A DNA stretch of 45,207 nucleotides, taken from CAZVXI01 sp964631295. GTDB lineage: Bacteria > Planctomycetota > Phycisphaerae > Phycisphaerales > SM1A02. Under the pieces are notes generated by a model. The model was not told the DNA's origin. It worked only from the letters and a program-made list of their open reading frames with translations, and ran no database searches. This document shows positions 24,539-33,423 of the stretch, piece by piece. Within the stretch, counting starts at the first letter, position 1. Every line of letters starts with the position of its first letter. Location of the stretch: positions 1 through 45,207 of the forward strand of contig CAZVXI010000001.1 of NCBI GenBank assembly GCA_964631295.1, given 5' to 3'. The position numbers and the translations under genes were made by a program.

Positions 24539-24566
24539 GAAAAGTCGTTTGCAAGATCCAGCCCGC

Positions 24567-26777
24567 TTACGGGTCGAGGATCGTCCACGGTGATACGCCG
24601 GCCGGGTTGCCTGATGCAGCAGACCAGAAAGTCGTCTGGTTGCCCGTCAGCAGAATCTCATTGTCAACCCAGTTCCAACCCGGGTGTTCGCAAATATCGT
24701 TCGGTGTGACTTCCAACATGGGGTCATCGCCGTTCACGAACATCATCTGAACGCGAACATCTTCACCGAAGTCATTGGTGAGTTGGATGAACGTATCCTG
24801 GGTGACTTCGCCAAACTCGTTGAAGCGCACCTCGACCTTCGAGAACACAAGCAGGCTCCCCTTCTCGAAGACACTGCCACGTGCCACCGCACCGTCACCA
24901 CGACCAATCCCATCAAAGGTGGGTCGCGGGCGCGTGGGCTGTGTTCCACCGACAATTTCGTCTGGCGGTGCGAGCACGTCATAACTGATTGCAGCCGTTC
25001 GTTCACCCATGCCCACGAGGTTCATCGCAGATGCGTCGCCTCCGGGAACGCCCGGCGTTCCTCGAGCCACCGGTGGCAAAATGCGCTTTGTGGCAACACC
25101 GAGCAGGGACGCAGCCACTGAATCAGTGCATTCATCGGCAGCAACACCCGAGATTCGAGCCTTGCCAACCGTTGTCTGGAGATTGCTGATCAGGAAGTTG
25201 TTCGGCACGGATGCGTTGTCCGCAAACTGACTCAGGAGTGTTTCATCCCAGCATGTAATGCAGCGTCGTGTATTCGAGAACTTCGTCTCGTTCATGTTCC
25301 ACACATTCACCGACACCTTCGTGGTTGTCGGCCCGGCAGTGTTCATCGTGAGGTCTGCATCGAGCACGTGCAGCGTGAGGTCGGTTTCCGTGGTCACGAT
25401 CGCATCAAGACTCGAGACCATCGCGGCACCCGGCGCGACGAAGTTGAGCAACAACTCGTCGTAGGTGGCTGCATACTCGTCCCCATCAATGTTCAGCACA
25501 CCCGGCGTGCCGGACTGCTGTCCATGCGATGCTGCCGACGGCACGACTGGATATGCCATCGCACCGTATTCCGAAGCAGACGCTCCTCGATAATCAACGA
25601 CTGTCGCATGACCGGACAGGTGATTCCATCGAATCTCCTGATTGTTATTGTCAACGGCCCACGCAAGTACGTAACCGCGAATCACCCGATCTGATGACCC
25701 ATCCGGGTCGGGACGGCCTGGAAGTTCGCATGGTGAAGCGAGGAACTTAATCGTGATATCGCCCAGACCGGTCTGTCCATCGAACCCGGCAACCTGAATC
25801 AGGTATGACTGTCCCTCAACGGCCTGAAACTGAACAGCAGATTGAGCAGTCAACCCACGACTTTCTTCTGCAGTACAGATTGTACTATCGTCGTTACACT
25901 CGATCAGTGGTGGCAGCGGATCACAAGAATCGCCATCGTACACGCCCAGCGTCGTATCAAAGAGGCTCCCGCACAGGTCAACCTGCACAGTGCCAGTTGC
26001 AGGCGAGGTGAAGACGTACCAGATGTCATTGTTCTCGCCGAAAGTGCAACTGCTCGGCCCCCCATCCGCACCTTGCGTGTTGAACGGCTGATCAGTCACG
26101 AGGCCGATGGCCTCTGCATCGAAACAGTCATCGTTTGCGGGCGGTGCCAGCTCGGCACCTTCGAGTTCGAGATCATATTCGCCACACCCGAGGATGCTGG
26201 TGAGTTCACCGGACCATCCGATCAGTGGATCGGATGCACCCGCGCCAGTGGGACCAGTCTGGCCCATCGAAGGCAGGTCGAAGATGGAACCGGATTCGCT
26301 CACCGGCTCGCGCGAGTCGGCCACGATCGCAATGATGTATTCACCTGGGCCGGGAAGCACCTCGCACCCGTCGATCACAACCGGCGGAGAACCGTTGGGC
26401 GGCGGATCGAACTCGCCCCGCGCCTCCGAAAATGCTTCATCCGCACCGATCAAGCCGAATCCATCAAGGGAGAATATATACAATCGTGCGTCAAAGCACG
26501 GGCTGAACTCGATGAAGAACTCGCAAGGATCGTCGATGGTGATAATGAAGAGATCTTCAAAGTCACTTGGGTCGAGGCCGCCGCCACCGCGAGCGGTCGC
26601 TTCGAGGCCTTCGAGTCGACCACTGATCGATGTTACTTCTCCGCTGCCGCGCGTCCGCTGGGCGGTCCCGGACAGATTGCCAGCATCGCCATCCTCGACC
26701 CATTCCGGCCCGGCAAGAACACACGGCGCGATTGCCGCTGTCAGCGCGCCTGCCACCATCCACGGTTGCAAACCCAT
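24567..26777 (-). CDS. P2: exported protein with a circularly permuted CITC domain
   Basis: A 736-residue protein starting at ATG 26777, seven bases after AGGAGG, with a signal peptide (VAGALTAAIAPCVLAG). Residues about 25-350 hold prepeptidase C-terminal/jelly-roll-like segments (NDIWYVFTSPATGTVQVDLC, SLFDTTLGVYDG, SYLIQVAGFDG). What follows is the domain shared with P1, P3 and P4, but in swapped order. The back half comes first (residues about 351-637, LPGRPDPDGSSDRVIRGY through NETKFSNTRRCITCWD and GVAADEC to LVGMGERTAAISYD). The front half comes last (about 638-736, EKGSLLVFSKVEVRF through DTFIQLTNDF, HPGWNWVDN, SPWTILDP). The protein stops exactly where the others continue into LPGRPDPE. 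The frame is open throughout, so this is not a simple frameshift. A circular permutation or an assembly join are the two readings. Confidence 0.88.
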   Translation of the reverse strand: MGLQPWMVAGALTAAIAPCVLAGPEWVEDGDAGNLSGTAQRTRGSGEVTSISGRLEGLEATARGGGGLDPSDFEDLFIITIDDPCEFFIEFSPCFDARLYIFSLDGFGLIGADEAFSEARGEFDPPPNGSPPVVIDGCEVLPGPGEYIIAIVADSREPVSESGSIFDLPSMGQTGPTGAGASDPLIGWSGELTSILGCGEYDLELEGAELAPPANDDCFDAEAIGLVTDQPFNTQGADGGPSSCTFGENNDIWYVFTSPATGTVQVDLCGSLFDTTLGVYDGDSCDPLPPLIECNDDSTICTAEESRGLTAQSAVQFQAVEGQSYLIQVAGFDGQTGLGDITIKFLASPCELPGRPDPDGSSDRVIRGYVLAWAVDNNNQEIRWNHLSGHATVVDYRGASASEYGAMAYPVVPSAASHGQQSGTPGVLNIDGDEYAATYDELLLNFVAPGAAMVSSLDAIVTTETDLTLHVLDADLTMNTAGPTTTKVSVNVWNMNETKFSNTRRCITCWDETLLSQFADNASVPNNFLISNLQTTVGKARISGVAADECTDSVAASLLGVATKRILPPVARGTPGVPGGDASAMNLVGMGERTAAISYDVLAPPDEIVGGTQPTRPRPTFDGIGRGDGAVARGSVFEKGSLLVFSKVEVRFNEFGEVTQDTFIQLTNDFGEDVRVQMMFVNGDDPMLEVTPNDICEHPGWNWVDNEILLTGNQTTFWSAASGNPAGVSPWTILDP

Positions 26778-26936
26778 CACAGCCCCTCCTGATTCACCGG
26801 CGGCTGTACACAGGTAATGCTGCGAGACGAGACAAGCACAGCAATCACTCAGCCACCTGTGGAGGGTGCAAGCCCCTCCGGACTCATATCTAAACGGATT
26901 TCCTGTCCAGATTCAAGACAGGTTCGTTCAGAAACT

Positions 26937-26972
26937 CAAAACGGGTCGAGCGGCTTTCGCCACCCGGCCCGT
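26937..26972 (-). terminator. Intrinsic terminator after P3
   Basis: On the minus strand, a 14-position stem with one mismatch and two G-U pairs, closed by a GAAA tetraloop, runs directly into TTTTGAGTTT. It lies 15 bases past the P3 stop. Confidence 0.85.
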
Positions 26973-26986
26973 ACGAGACATTCACT

Positions 26987-29656
26987 TTATTGACCGCGCT
27001 CCTCAGCCGGAAGCAATCGCTCATACTTGATCACCGCGTCTTGTCGGCCCATGCCGATCAACTCGCGGCCAGCCTTCGCAACCGCCAGCTCACCGTTGAT
27101 CGTCAGCTCACGCATGGCCACACCCAGCAGAGCAGCATCCACTGTTTCGGCACCGAGGATCAGATCACATCCAACGGAAGCAACGCCATCGATCCTGGCC
27201 TTGCCAACGAACGTCTGGAGGTTCGCCAGCAGGAAGTTGTTCGGCCACTGGTAACTGGACAGCAGCGACTGATCCCAGCACGTCAGGCATCGCGTCGTGC
27301 CCGAGAACTTCGTCTCGTTCATGTTCCAAATCTGGAACACGGCTCGCGTCGACAACGGACCAGCCGAGTTCATCGAGAAATCTGCATCGACGACATGCAG
27401 TGTGAGATCATTGCTTGACACAACCTGCTGGCCGGGCTTGCTGTACCCGAGCGAGCCGACGGCATCGAAGTTGAACTGCAACTGGTCGTACGCCTGTGCG
27501 TACTCGAAACCGTTGAGGTTCAACGTTCCAGGCTCACCAATCACGTCACCGTGCGCACCGGCAGTCGAAATCGCTCGCGCTGAATACGCGTTGTATTCCC
27601 AGGCGCTGCCGTGTGCGTAGTCAACGACTGTCGCGTTGGCAGCAAGGTGATTCCACCGAATCTGCTCGTTGTCCGCACTGACTGCGAAGGCGATGATGAA
27701 GCCCCGAAGAACACGCTCACCCGGACGTTCCGGATCGGGTCGACCAGGCAACACACCTGGATCGAGAACCGTGAACGGTGACACACCTTTGGGGTTGCCT
27801 GTGAGCACCGACCAGTATGCCGGCTCGTTGCCGGTCAACGTGATTTCGTTGTCAACCCAGTTCCATCCGGGGTGTTCGCGTTCATCAATCGTCGCGGGCG
27901 TCGGTTCATCACCATTCACGAAGAACATCTGCACGCGGACATCTTCGGGATAGTCGTTGGTCAGTGCGACAAACGTATCCTGCAGGATGTTGCCTTGGTT
28001 GTCCCAGCGCAGTTCAACCTTCGAAAGGATCAGCAGCGAGCCTTTTTGCGTTCCGATACGCAGCTCAGGTGCCGGGCAGGCATCGCCAATACCATCTCCA
28101 TCTGAATCTTCCTGACCAGGGTTGGGCTCGAAGACGCAGTTGTCTTCACAATCGAGCACGCCGTCACCATCCGTGTCGGTATCTTCATCGCCACAGCCAC
28201 AGACGCCAGGATCAATCTTGTTCGGATCATCCGGGCAGCCGTCGTTGCAATCTGCTACGCCGTCACCATCAGTGTCCGTGTCGGGCACGCCACAACCGCA
28301 GTCGCCAGGCTCGAGTTTGTCCGGATCGTTCGGGCAGTCGTCGTTGCAGTCTGCTACGCCGTCGCCGTCAGTATCCGTGTCGGGCACGCCGCAGCCGCAG
28401 TCACCGGGCTCGACTTTGTCCGGATCGTTGGGGCAGTCGTCGTTGCAGTCTGCTACGCCGTCACCATCAGTATCCGTGTCGGGCACGCCACAACCGCAGT
28501 CACCGGGCTCGACTTTGTCCGGATCGTTGGGGCAGTCGTCGTTGCAGTCTGCTACGCCGTCACCATCGGTATCTGTGTCAGGATTGCCGCACCCGCACTG
28601 GCCGGGCGCGATCTTGTCCGGATCATCCGGGCACAAGTCGTCACAGTCGAGTGTTCCGTCACCGTCACTGTCGATGTCCGGCGCGCCGCAACCGCAGACG
28701 CCAGGGTCAACCTTGTTTGGGTCATCTGGGCAGCCATCAACGCAATCCGCTACGCCGTCACCATCGGTATCTGTGTCAGGATTGCCGCACCCGCACTGGC
28801 CGGGCGCGATCTTGTCCGGATCATCCGGGCAACCGTCGTTACAGTCTGCAACGCCATCGCCATCAGAATCGATATCCGGCTCACCACATCCACATTCTCC
28901 CGGTTCGAATTTCTCCGGATCAAACGGGCAGCCATCACAGACATCGCCGAAGCCGTCGCCATCGGAATCCAACTGATCCGCGTTTGAGTCGTTCGGGCAG
29001 TTATCGCACGGCGCTTCGATGCCGTCGTTATCTGCATCGCCAAGGCATCTGGTTCCATCACCGCGATACGTGCCGCCGAGATTCGCGCAGTCGCTCTCGG
29101 TCGCATCTGTGCAAGTACCATCGTCGAAGCAGCACGCGCCGAGATTGCATTCAACTTCCGCGCAGGAGTCAAACTCATCACCAAAGTATGTGCCGCCTGC
29201 CGCAAGACAGTCGTCCTCGGTCAGGAGTTCGCAGTTGCCTGCGCTGATACAGCACGGCCCCTCTTCATCCGGGCAGGTGAATGGCTCGCAGATGGTGCCG
29301 TCGCCAAAGTACAAACCGCCCTGGGCGTCGCATTCGTCTTCAGTCGTCAGCTCGCAGGGAAGGTCCGGAACGCAGCACGCGCCAAGTGGCAGGCCTGCAC
29401 AGTTCACGTCCTCACAAGCAGTGAAGCTCCCCTGGTACTCGCCGCCGGCCTCGAAGCACTCGCTGAGCGTCATGACTTCGCAGGAGCCATCTTCGAAACA
29501 ACAGGCGCCTTCTGGCGCCGTCGAGAAGGCAGCGAGCACACCGACCTGCATCCATGCCTCGCCTCTGGCTTGAGCCACTGCAAAGCATTGCACGAACACA
29601 AGCGCACTCACCAGCGCAAAGACACCCCGAAAGTTTTTGTACATCATCTCCGCCAT
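26987..29656 (-). CDS. P3: exported protein with cysteine modules, TSP3-like repeats and CITC domain
   Basis: Up to 889 residues. ATG 29656 is kept because GGGG precedes it by six bases; ATG 29644 is an alternative. The signal peptide (FALVSALVFVQCFAVAQARG) leads to four cysteine modules (residues 49-205) related to those of P1. Next come thrombospondin type 3-like repeats (about 207-528): DTDGDGVADCNDDCPNDPD units, eight of which carry an added CGCG-containing insert, so each has several Ca-binding loops and cysteines. The shared domain follows from about residue 538 (QKGSLLILSKVELRW, LTNDY, HPGWNWVDN, LPGRPDPERPGERV, IRWNHLAANAT, NETKFSGTTRCLTCWD, GVASVGC, LIGMG). The order matches P1 and P4. 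Probably extracellular, rigid and calcium-bound; function unknown. Confidence 0.9.
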   Translation of the reverse strand: MAEMMYKNFRGVFALVSALVFVQCFAVAQARGEAWMQVGVLAAFSTAPEGACCFEDGSCEVMTLSECFEAGGEYQGSFTACEDVNCAGLPLGACCVPDLPCELTTEDECDAQGGLYFGDGTICEPFTCPDEEGPCCISAGNCELLTEDDCLAAGGTYFGDEFDSCAEVECNLGACCFDDGTCTDATESDCANLGGTYRGDGTRCLGDADNDGIEAPCDNCPNDSNADQLDSDGDGFGDVCDGCPFDPEKFEPGECGCGEPDIDSDGDGVADCNDGCPDDPDKIAPGQCGCGNPDTDTDGDGVADCVDGCPDDPNKVDPGVCGCGAPDIDSDGDGTLDCDDLCPDDPDKIAPGQCGCGNPDTDTDGDGVADCNDDCPNDPDKVEPGDCGCGVPDTDTDGDGVADCNDDCPNDPDKVEPGDCGCGVPDTDTDGDGVADCNDDCPNDPDKLEPGDCGCGVPDTDTDGDGVADCNDGCPDDPNKIDPGVCGCGDEDTDTDGDGVLDCEDNCVFEPNPGQEDSDGDGIGDACPAPELRIGTQKGSLLILSKVELRWDNQGNILQDTFVALTNDYPEDVRVQMFFVNGDEPTPATIDEREHPGWNWVDNEITLTGNEPAYWSVLTGNPKGVSPFTVLDPGVLPGRPDPERPGERVLRGFIIAFAVSADNEQIRWNHLAANATVVDYAHGSAWEYNAYSARAISTAGAHGDVIGEPGTLNLNGFEYAQAYDQLQFNFDAVGSLGYSKPGQQVVSSNDLTLHVVDADFSMNSAGPLSTRAVFQIWNMNETKFSGTTRCLTCWDQSLLSSYQWPNNFLLANLQTFVGKARIDGVASVGCDLILGAETVDAALLGVAMRELTINGELAVAKAGRELIGMGRQDAVIKYERLLPAEERGQ
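28076..29037 (-). repeat. Thrombospondin type 3-like repeat array inside P3
   Basis: About nine in-frame units of 33-34 codons encode DTDGDGVADCNDDCPNDPDKVEP-type sequence. Each full unit contains two acidic calcium loops and a G(D/E/Q/V)CGCG insert. Neighbouring central units are almost identical, which points to recent duplication. The opposite strand is open for a long way because of this composition. Confidence 0.92.
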
Positions 29657-29714
29657 CCTTCGCCCCCGCGAAGATCAGGCCTCCAACCCGACCGCCGCGG
29701 AGGATGTTTCGCTC

Positions 29715-29744
29715 ATTATGACAGAGCGTAAGTCCTGAAAGCAA
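29715..29744 (-). promoter_or_regulatory. Candidate promoter of P3
   Basis: On the minus strand, TTGCTT and CATAAT are separated by 18 bases in the 94-base gap upstream of P3. Moderate match by eye only. Confidence 0.35.
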
Positions 29745-29750
29745 TAGTAT

Positions 29751-30845
29751 TTATGGACAAATCAGCCCCCAATTCGAGAGTACCTCAAGCAAGTCGGCAA
29801 GATTCACGACATTATCGGAGTTCGAATCCCCCGGACACGGCGCTGTGGGTTCGCAGCCTGCCTGGAGTTCGTAGCACCCCATGTCCACGACGAGGCCAAG
29901 AGAGGCAACGCCGCTATCCACAGTTGCCGGATCATTCACCCCTCGAGGTTCACCACCCACATCCTCAAGGAACGAATCGATCAACTGCGAGTTCGCTGCA
30001 TCGATGCATGGCGAACCGGCGTTCAATCGCAGGTTTGCCCCGCTGACAAAGTCCGGATCAGCATCGATGTTTCCGTTTCCCGGAGCACCGCCGGTACCCT
30101 GAATGTTGCTGTAACTGGCTGAAAGAGTCGGTTCCTGGAGATTGCCCGGATTCTGGTCGTTGAGCACGACGCCACCGCCGGCGTTGTCCCAGACGATACA
30201 GTTACTCAATGTCACACCTGAGAGATCGTCGTTCACGTGCACGCCCCCACCAGAGGAAGCGATGTTGTTCGCGATGGTGCAGTTGATCAGAGTCAATGCA
30301 CCGAACGAGATCGACACCCCGCCGCCGTTACCGGTCGCCACGTTATTCGTGATTTCACAGTTGAGAATCCGCGCACCGATCGCACTGGCCGCAGAGATAC
30401 CGCCGCCGACTGTCGCGATGTTGTCGGTGATGATGCAGTTCTGGACAGTAATGCCGGCATTACTAATGAACACGCCGCCGCCTGGTCCATCGGCACCCCG
30501 CGTGACCTGCCCGCCCGTCCCACCCGTGACGGTGAACCCGTCAAGGAAGGTCGAGTTGGCGTTCTGAATCCCGTCAACGACCACGGCTGCTCCAGCACCA
30601 GCGGCGTCAATCGTCGTCAGCGTCGGGCCTGCCGTCGCAACAATACGCAGGTTCAGATTCTCGAAGTTCAGCGGGCCGTATGTACCAGGTCCGACAAAAA
30701 TCGTATCGCCCCCACTTGCCATCGTGTCGATCACTTCCTGGATCGTGGCAGCATCACCGGGAACAAACCAGTCCGCAGCCCGTGCTTGGGACGCTGCAAT
30801 AAGCGCGCACGAGCCAACGAACGCGACAGACATCTTGCGATTCAT
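29751..30845 (-). CDS. Exported right-handed beta-helix protein with dockerin-like tail
   Basis: A 364-residue product. The frame is open to 30905, but ATG 30845 follows GGAGAAAGG and begins a clear signal peptide (MNRKMSVAFVGSCALIAASQARA). The mature protein opens DWFVPGDAATIQEVIDTMASGGDTI, the typical start of a parallel beta-helix, then shows repeated coils rich in NNVATGNGGGV and NNIASSGGGV motifs and an SASYSNIQGTGG segment. The last 40 residues include a cysteine-flanked dockerin-like unit (NLADLLEVLSNWG). The same plan as the gene at 17474-18793, which suggests paralogous surface proteins. No lyase active site is recognisable. Confidence 0.85.
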   Translation of the reverse strand: MNRKMSVAFVGSCALIAASQARAADWFVPGDAATIQEVIDTMASGGDTIFVGPGTYGPLNFENLNLRIVATAGPTLTTIDAAGAGAAVVVDGIQNANSTFLDGFTVTGGTGGQVTRGADGPGGGVFISNAGITVQNCIITDNIATVGGGISAASAIGARILNCEITNNVATGNGGGVSISFGALTLINCTIANNIASSGGGVHVNDDLSGVTLSNCIVWDNAGGGVVLNDQNPGNLQEPTLSASYSNIQGTGGAPGNGNIDADPDFVSGANLRLNAGSPCIDAANSQLIDSFLEDVGGEPRGVNDPATVDSGVASLGLVVDMGCYELQAGCEPTAPCPGDSNSDNVVNLADLLEVLSNWGLICP

Positions 30846-30911
30846 GGGTAACACCTTTCTCCTGCAACCTCCGCGCGATCCCCTCAGATCGCCACGTGAT
30901 GCCACTTTCTT

Positions 30912-32255
30912 TTACTCTGTTTTCGCAGCAGTTGTAGTCTCGGTTCGCTGATTTCTGCTGGTCGTCCAAACAATCAGCTTTTCTTCAAGCACTGGCTTCG
31001 GCGGATCCGTTGACTGTTCGACCATAAGCCCGGTCCCGACGGCAAAATCGAAGAGTCCATCGCCGTTCACATCACCAAAACCAACGCCGGCCATGCCAGA
31101 CAATCCACGTTCGGGTAGGCCGCAATCTCTCTGGAACTCCCAGTTTCTCCCGCTTCCATCGCCAAGCAGCGCGTACACGCCCCGGATGTAGCCACTCTCG
31201 ATTTCAAGCCTTCCCGTGACAATCAGATCGAGGTTGCCGTCGTTATTGAGATCGCCAAGCGCGAGCCCTTGCGCACCGCCGTTCATCTCCTCAAAGACAT
31301 TGTCGGCCGCTTCCCATGTCCCATCCTCGGCCTGAAGAAAGACCTCCGGACCATCAATCCAGTTCGCAACGGCGATGTCCGGGCGACGATCGTTGTTGAC
31401 GTCGCCAACATCAAGACCGTGAAACAAGCCTCCGAGCATTGGAGTCGGCAAGCCGCGTGAGGCTGGCTCCCAATATCCTTCGCCATCGTTCAACCACACA
31501 CGGAGACCTTCCGAGTGCGAGGCAACCAAGTCCAGCACCCCGTCGCCGTTCATGTCATGCAGGATGACACGATTCGCCCAGGTCTTATCCGCAGGCAGAC
31601 CTCGAGAAACACGCTCCCAGTTCAAGCCGCTTCCATCATTGATATAGCAGTTGATTCCGCCCTCATCACTCGATCCAGCCACGATGTCGATGTCGCCATC
31701 GCCGTCAATGTCGCCAACGGCAAGATCCTCAGCTCCCATCCAGATGCGCTTCTTGTAATCCTGCAACTCCAGTGTCATGTCCTCCGGATGCATCTGCGCA
31801 ACAACCTGATCCCAGTTGCCAAGCCCATCCCCGAGATACACATACACACCGTTGCAGTGGTCTGCGACGACAAGGTCGGCATGCCCGTCGCCATTGACGT
31901 CAGCAGCTTCGATTCCGCCTCCGCACGAGTTGTCCTGAAGGACGAGCCCGTTGAAGGCTTCCGTCCACTCGCCTCGCCCGTCGCCAAGCCAGACGCGCGG
32001 TCCATGACCCAGACGCGGGATTGCCAGCAGGTCGAGATGACCGTCTGCATTGACATCCCGGAACGCTGGATCGCACTTCCACATCCCTTCTGTCGGAAGA
32101 CCGACCGAGGCGAGTTGGAACGAAACCTGCGCCGCCTTGTGTTGCGCTGCGGCGACTTCTGGCTGCGCGGGTGGCGTGTTCTTCGAAGTCTGGCTCTCGC
32201 ATCCCACCATACTTACGCATGCTGCCGCAACTGAGAGACTCATGACATGCTTCAT
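30912..32255 (-). CDS. FG-GAP/VCBS repeat lipoprotein
   Basis: A 447-residue predicted lipoprotein. The lipobox is SMVGC with Cys19, followed by a Thr/Pro/Gln-rich linker. The rest is a run of about seven FG-GAP/VCBS blades with calcium loops (DVNADGHLDLLA, DVNGDGHADLVV, DIDGDGDIDIVA, DMNGDGVLDLVA, DVNNDRRPDIAV, DLNNDGNLDLIV, DVNGDGLFDFAV), so a beta-propeller anchored to a membrane. The ATG overlaps the stop of the upstream lipoprotein gene by four bases, which indicates translational coupling and possibly a two-component surface complex. Unlike the 3221-5008 protein it has no ASPIC/UnbV domain or dockerin tag. Confidence 0.87.
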   Translation of the reverse strand: MKHVMSLSVAAACVSMVGCESQTSKNTPPAQPEVAAAQHKAAQVSFQLASVGLPTEGMWKCDPAFRDVNADGHLDLLAIPRLGHGPRVWLGDGRGEWTEAFNGLVLQDNSCGGGIEAADVNGDGHADLVVADHCNGVYVYLGDGLGNWDQVVAQMHPEDMTLELQDYKKRIWMGAEDLAVGDIDGDGDIDIVAGSSDEGGINCYINDGSGLNWERVSRGLPADKTWANRVILHDMNGDGVLDLVASHSEGLRVWLNDGEGYWEPASRGLPTPMLGGLFHGLDVGDVNNDRRPDIAVANWIDGPEVFLQAEDGTWEAADNVFEEMNGGAQGLALGDLNNDGNLDLIVTGRLEIESGYIRGVYALLGDGSGRNWEFQRDCGLPERGLSGMAGVGFGDVNGDGLFDFAVGTGLMVEQSTDPPKPVLEEKLIVWTTSRNQRTETTTAAKTE

Positions 32256-33187
32256 TGCTGATCTGCTCCGTTCTGTTCGGCAGTCGCCGGATTATGCAGG
32301 ACCCACTCACCATTCTCCCGAATCCATCGTTCGATGACGAGCGTTGTCTTTGGCTGCATCTTTTGCAGACTCGGGTCATTGTACTTGAACTGCACGAACG
32401 CACCAATACGGCCGGCATCGTCGATTACTTCCACCCATTCCACCCGGCACTGTACGAAAATGAGCAGGTCCTGGGCGTCAGCAAACTGCTGCGCAGTCGT
32501 CGTCGATTTCGACTCACTCGACATCATGTCGAACAACTTGGCCCACTCGCGATCGTGCCGGTACTGCCAGCTCTTTTCAAATCGCTCGGCGAGTTCAGTT
32601 TCTGCGTCAATATCGCGGATCGCCGGCGTTTGCGGGAGGTTCCCCGCGGTTGGAGAGTTCACTGGCAGCCAGCGGTCTTCTATATGCATCCACGGCTCCC
32701 AGACACGCGTGTCACGCGGCGGGACGCTTGGCATGCGGCGCATCGCAACGCTCTGTTGAACCTCAACCCAACCAATCTGGCCCTGCGCGTAGACCTCGCC
32801 GATCTCAAAGGACTCCCACTTGAACGGTTCGTTCGCCTCGGACCATTCGATGTAGGCATCCATCGTGTTGGCTTCCTGGAAGTCGGCCCGCTGGAACTCA
32901 TACATGGAAGCAAAGTCGTCTGCGATGCGGGCTTGCCAGAGGCGGTCTGCGGCTGCTGCGAGCGCATCAGCACGATCGCCCGTGTTCGAGGGCGGCTCCG
33001 TGTTGACGAAGGTGATGGACTGCTCTTCGACCTCTGACTTCACGTCGCTCACCGCCACACTCGCATTGCTGTCACTGTCCGCACCATTCTGATCGCACGC
33101 TGGCAATGCCAACAGACATCCGATCAGGATGAGCGATGATGCCACGCCACGCCCGGGCGCGAGAACAAGCCGAATATCTTCTGCCAT
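32252..33187 (-). CDS. Predicted lipoprotein with two repeated NTF2-like halves
   Basis: A 311-residue lipoprotein. ATG 33187 is preceded by GGGAGG, and the signal ends in lipobox LPAC (Cys31), so the frame upstream to 33220 is leader. Two similar segments of about 100 residues follow. The first (AAADRLWQARIADDFASMYEF and later WVEVQQSVAMRRM) and the second (LAERFEKSWQYRHDREWAKLFDMM and later CRVEWVEVIDD, ERWIRENGEWVLHN) both resemble NTF2/SnoaL-like domains that bind or sense small ligands. It is translationally coupled to the FG-GAP lipoprotein. The fold is inferred by eye and the function is unknown. Confidence 0.7.
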   Translation of the reverse strand: MAEDIRLVLAPGRGVASSLILIGCLLALPACDQNGADSDSNASVAVSDVKSEVEEQSITFVNTEPPSNTGDRADALAAAADRLWQARIADDFASMYEFQRADFQEANTMDAYIEWSEANEPFKWESFEIGEVYAQGQIGWVEVQQSVAMRRMPSVPPRDTRVWEPWMHIEDRWLPVNSPTAGNLPQTPAIRDIDAETELAERFEKSWQYRHDREWAKLFDMMSSESKSTTTAQQFADAQDLLIFVQCRVEWVEVIDDAGRIGAFVQFKYNDPSLQKMQPKTTLVIERWIRENGEWVLHNPATAEQNGADQQ

Positions 33188-33355
33188 TGTGGGGAATCCT
33201 CCCATTGGGTTCTTCCACATTCTGTATGCAGAACGCAGACAACCAAGCGATCTTGCGGAAAACTCGCGGAACTGGCCGCTGCGACGTCCGGAAATCCGGC
33301 CTGCGCGAGTCGTTCCTGAGGTGGCAATATGGGAAACTGCACAGCATCAATTAGA

Positions 33356-33387
33356 ACAGGGGCAACGAGCGAACTCGCTGCCCCTGT
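33356..33387 (-). terminator. Terminator-like hairpin after P4
   Basis: ACAGGGGCA and TGCCCCTGT form a perfect nine-base outer stem, with an inner CGAG/CTCG stem across a mismatch. On the minus strand it is followed by TTCTAATT, a weak T-run. It lies about 37 bases past the P4 stop. Confidence 0.65.
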
Positions 33388-33423
33388 GTCAGGTCACGCT
33401 TGGGTCAGAGACCCGTATCGCGA

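Larger units (their letters stand above)
23888..24566. other. Intergenic region with P1 leader and P2 terminator
   Basis: About 680 bases hold no gene I can support. Near P1 there is a seven-base inverted repeat, TCACACA and TGTGTGA (23911-23928). It would form a hairpin just before the Shine-Dalgarno of P1 or serve as an operator. Near P2 there is a terminator-like hairpin, listed separately. The 63-codon plus-strand frame at 24234-24425 has no start signal and no recognisable product. Confidence 0.5.

Noticed and set aside
24567..26777. P2 as a frameshifted or truncated pseudogene
   Set aside because: The frame is open over the full length, both domain halves are complete, and the gene has a signal peptide, Shine-Dalgarno and a downstream hairpin.
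27964..29247. Long plus-strand frame rich in Arg, Ser, Cys and His opposite P3
   Set aside because: It is a composition shadow of the calcium-loop repeats on the minus strand.
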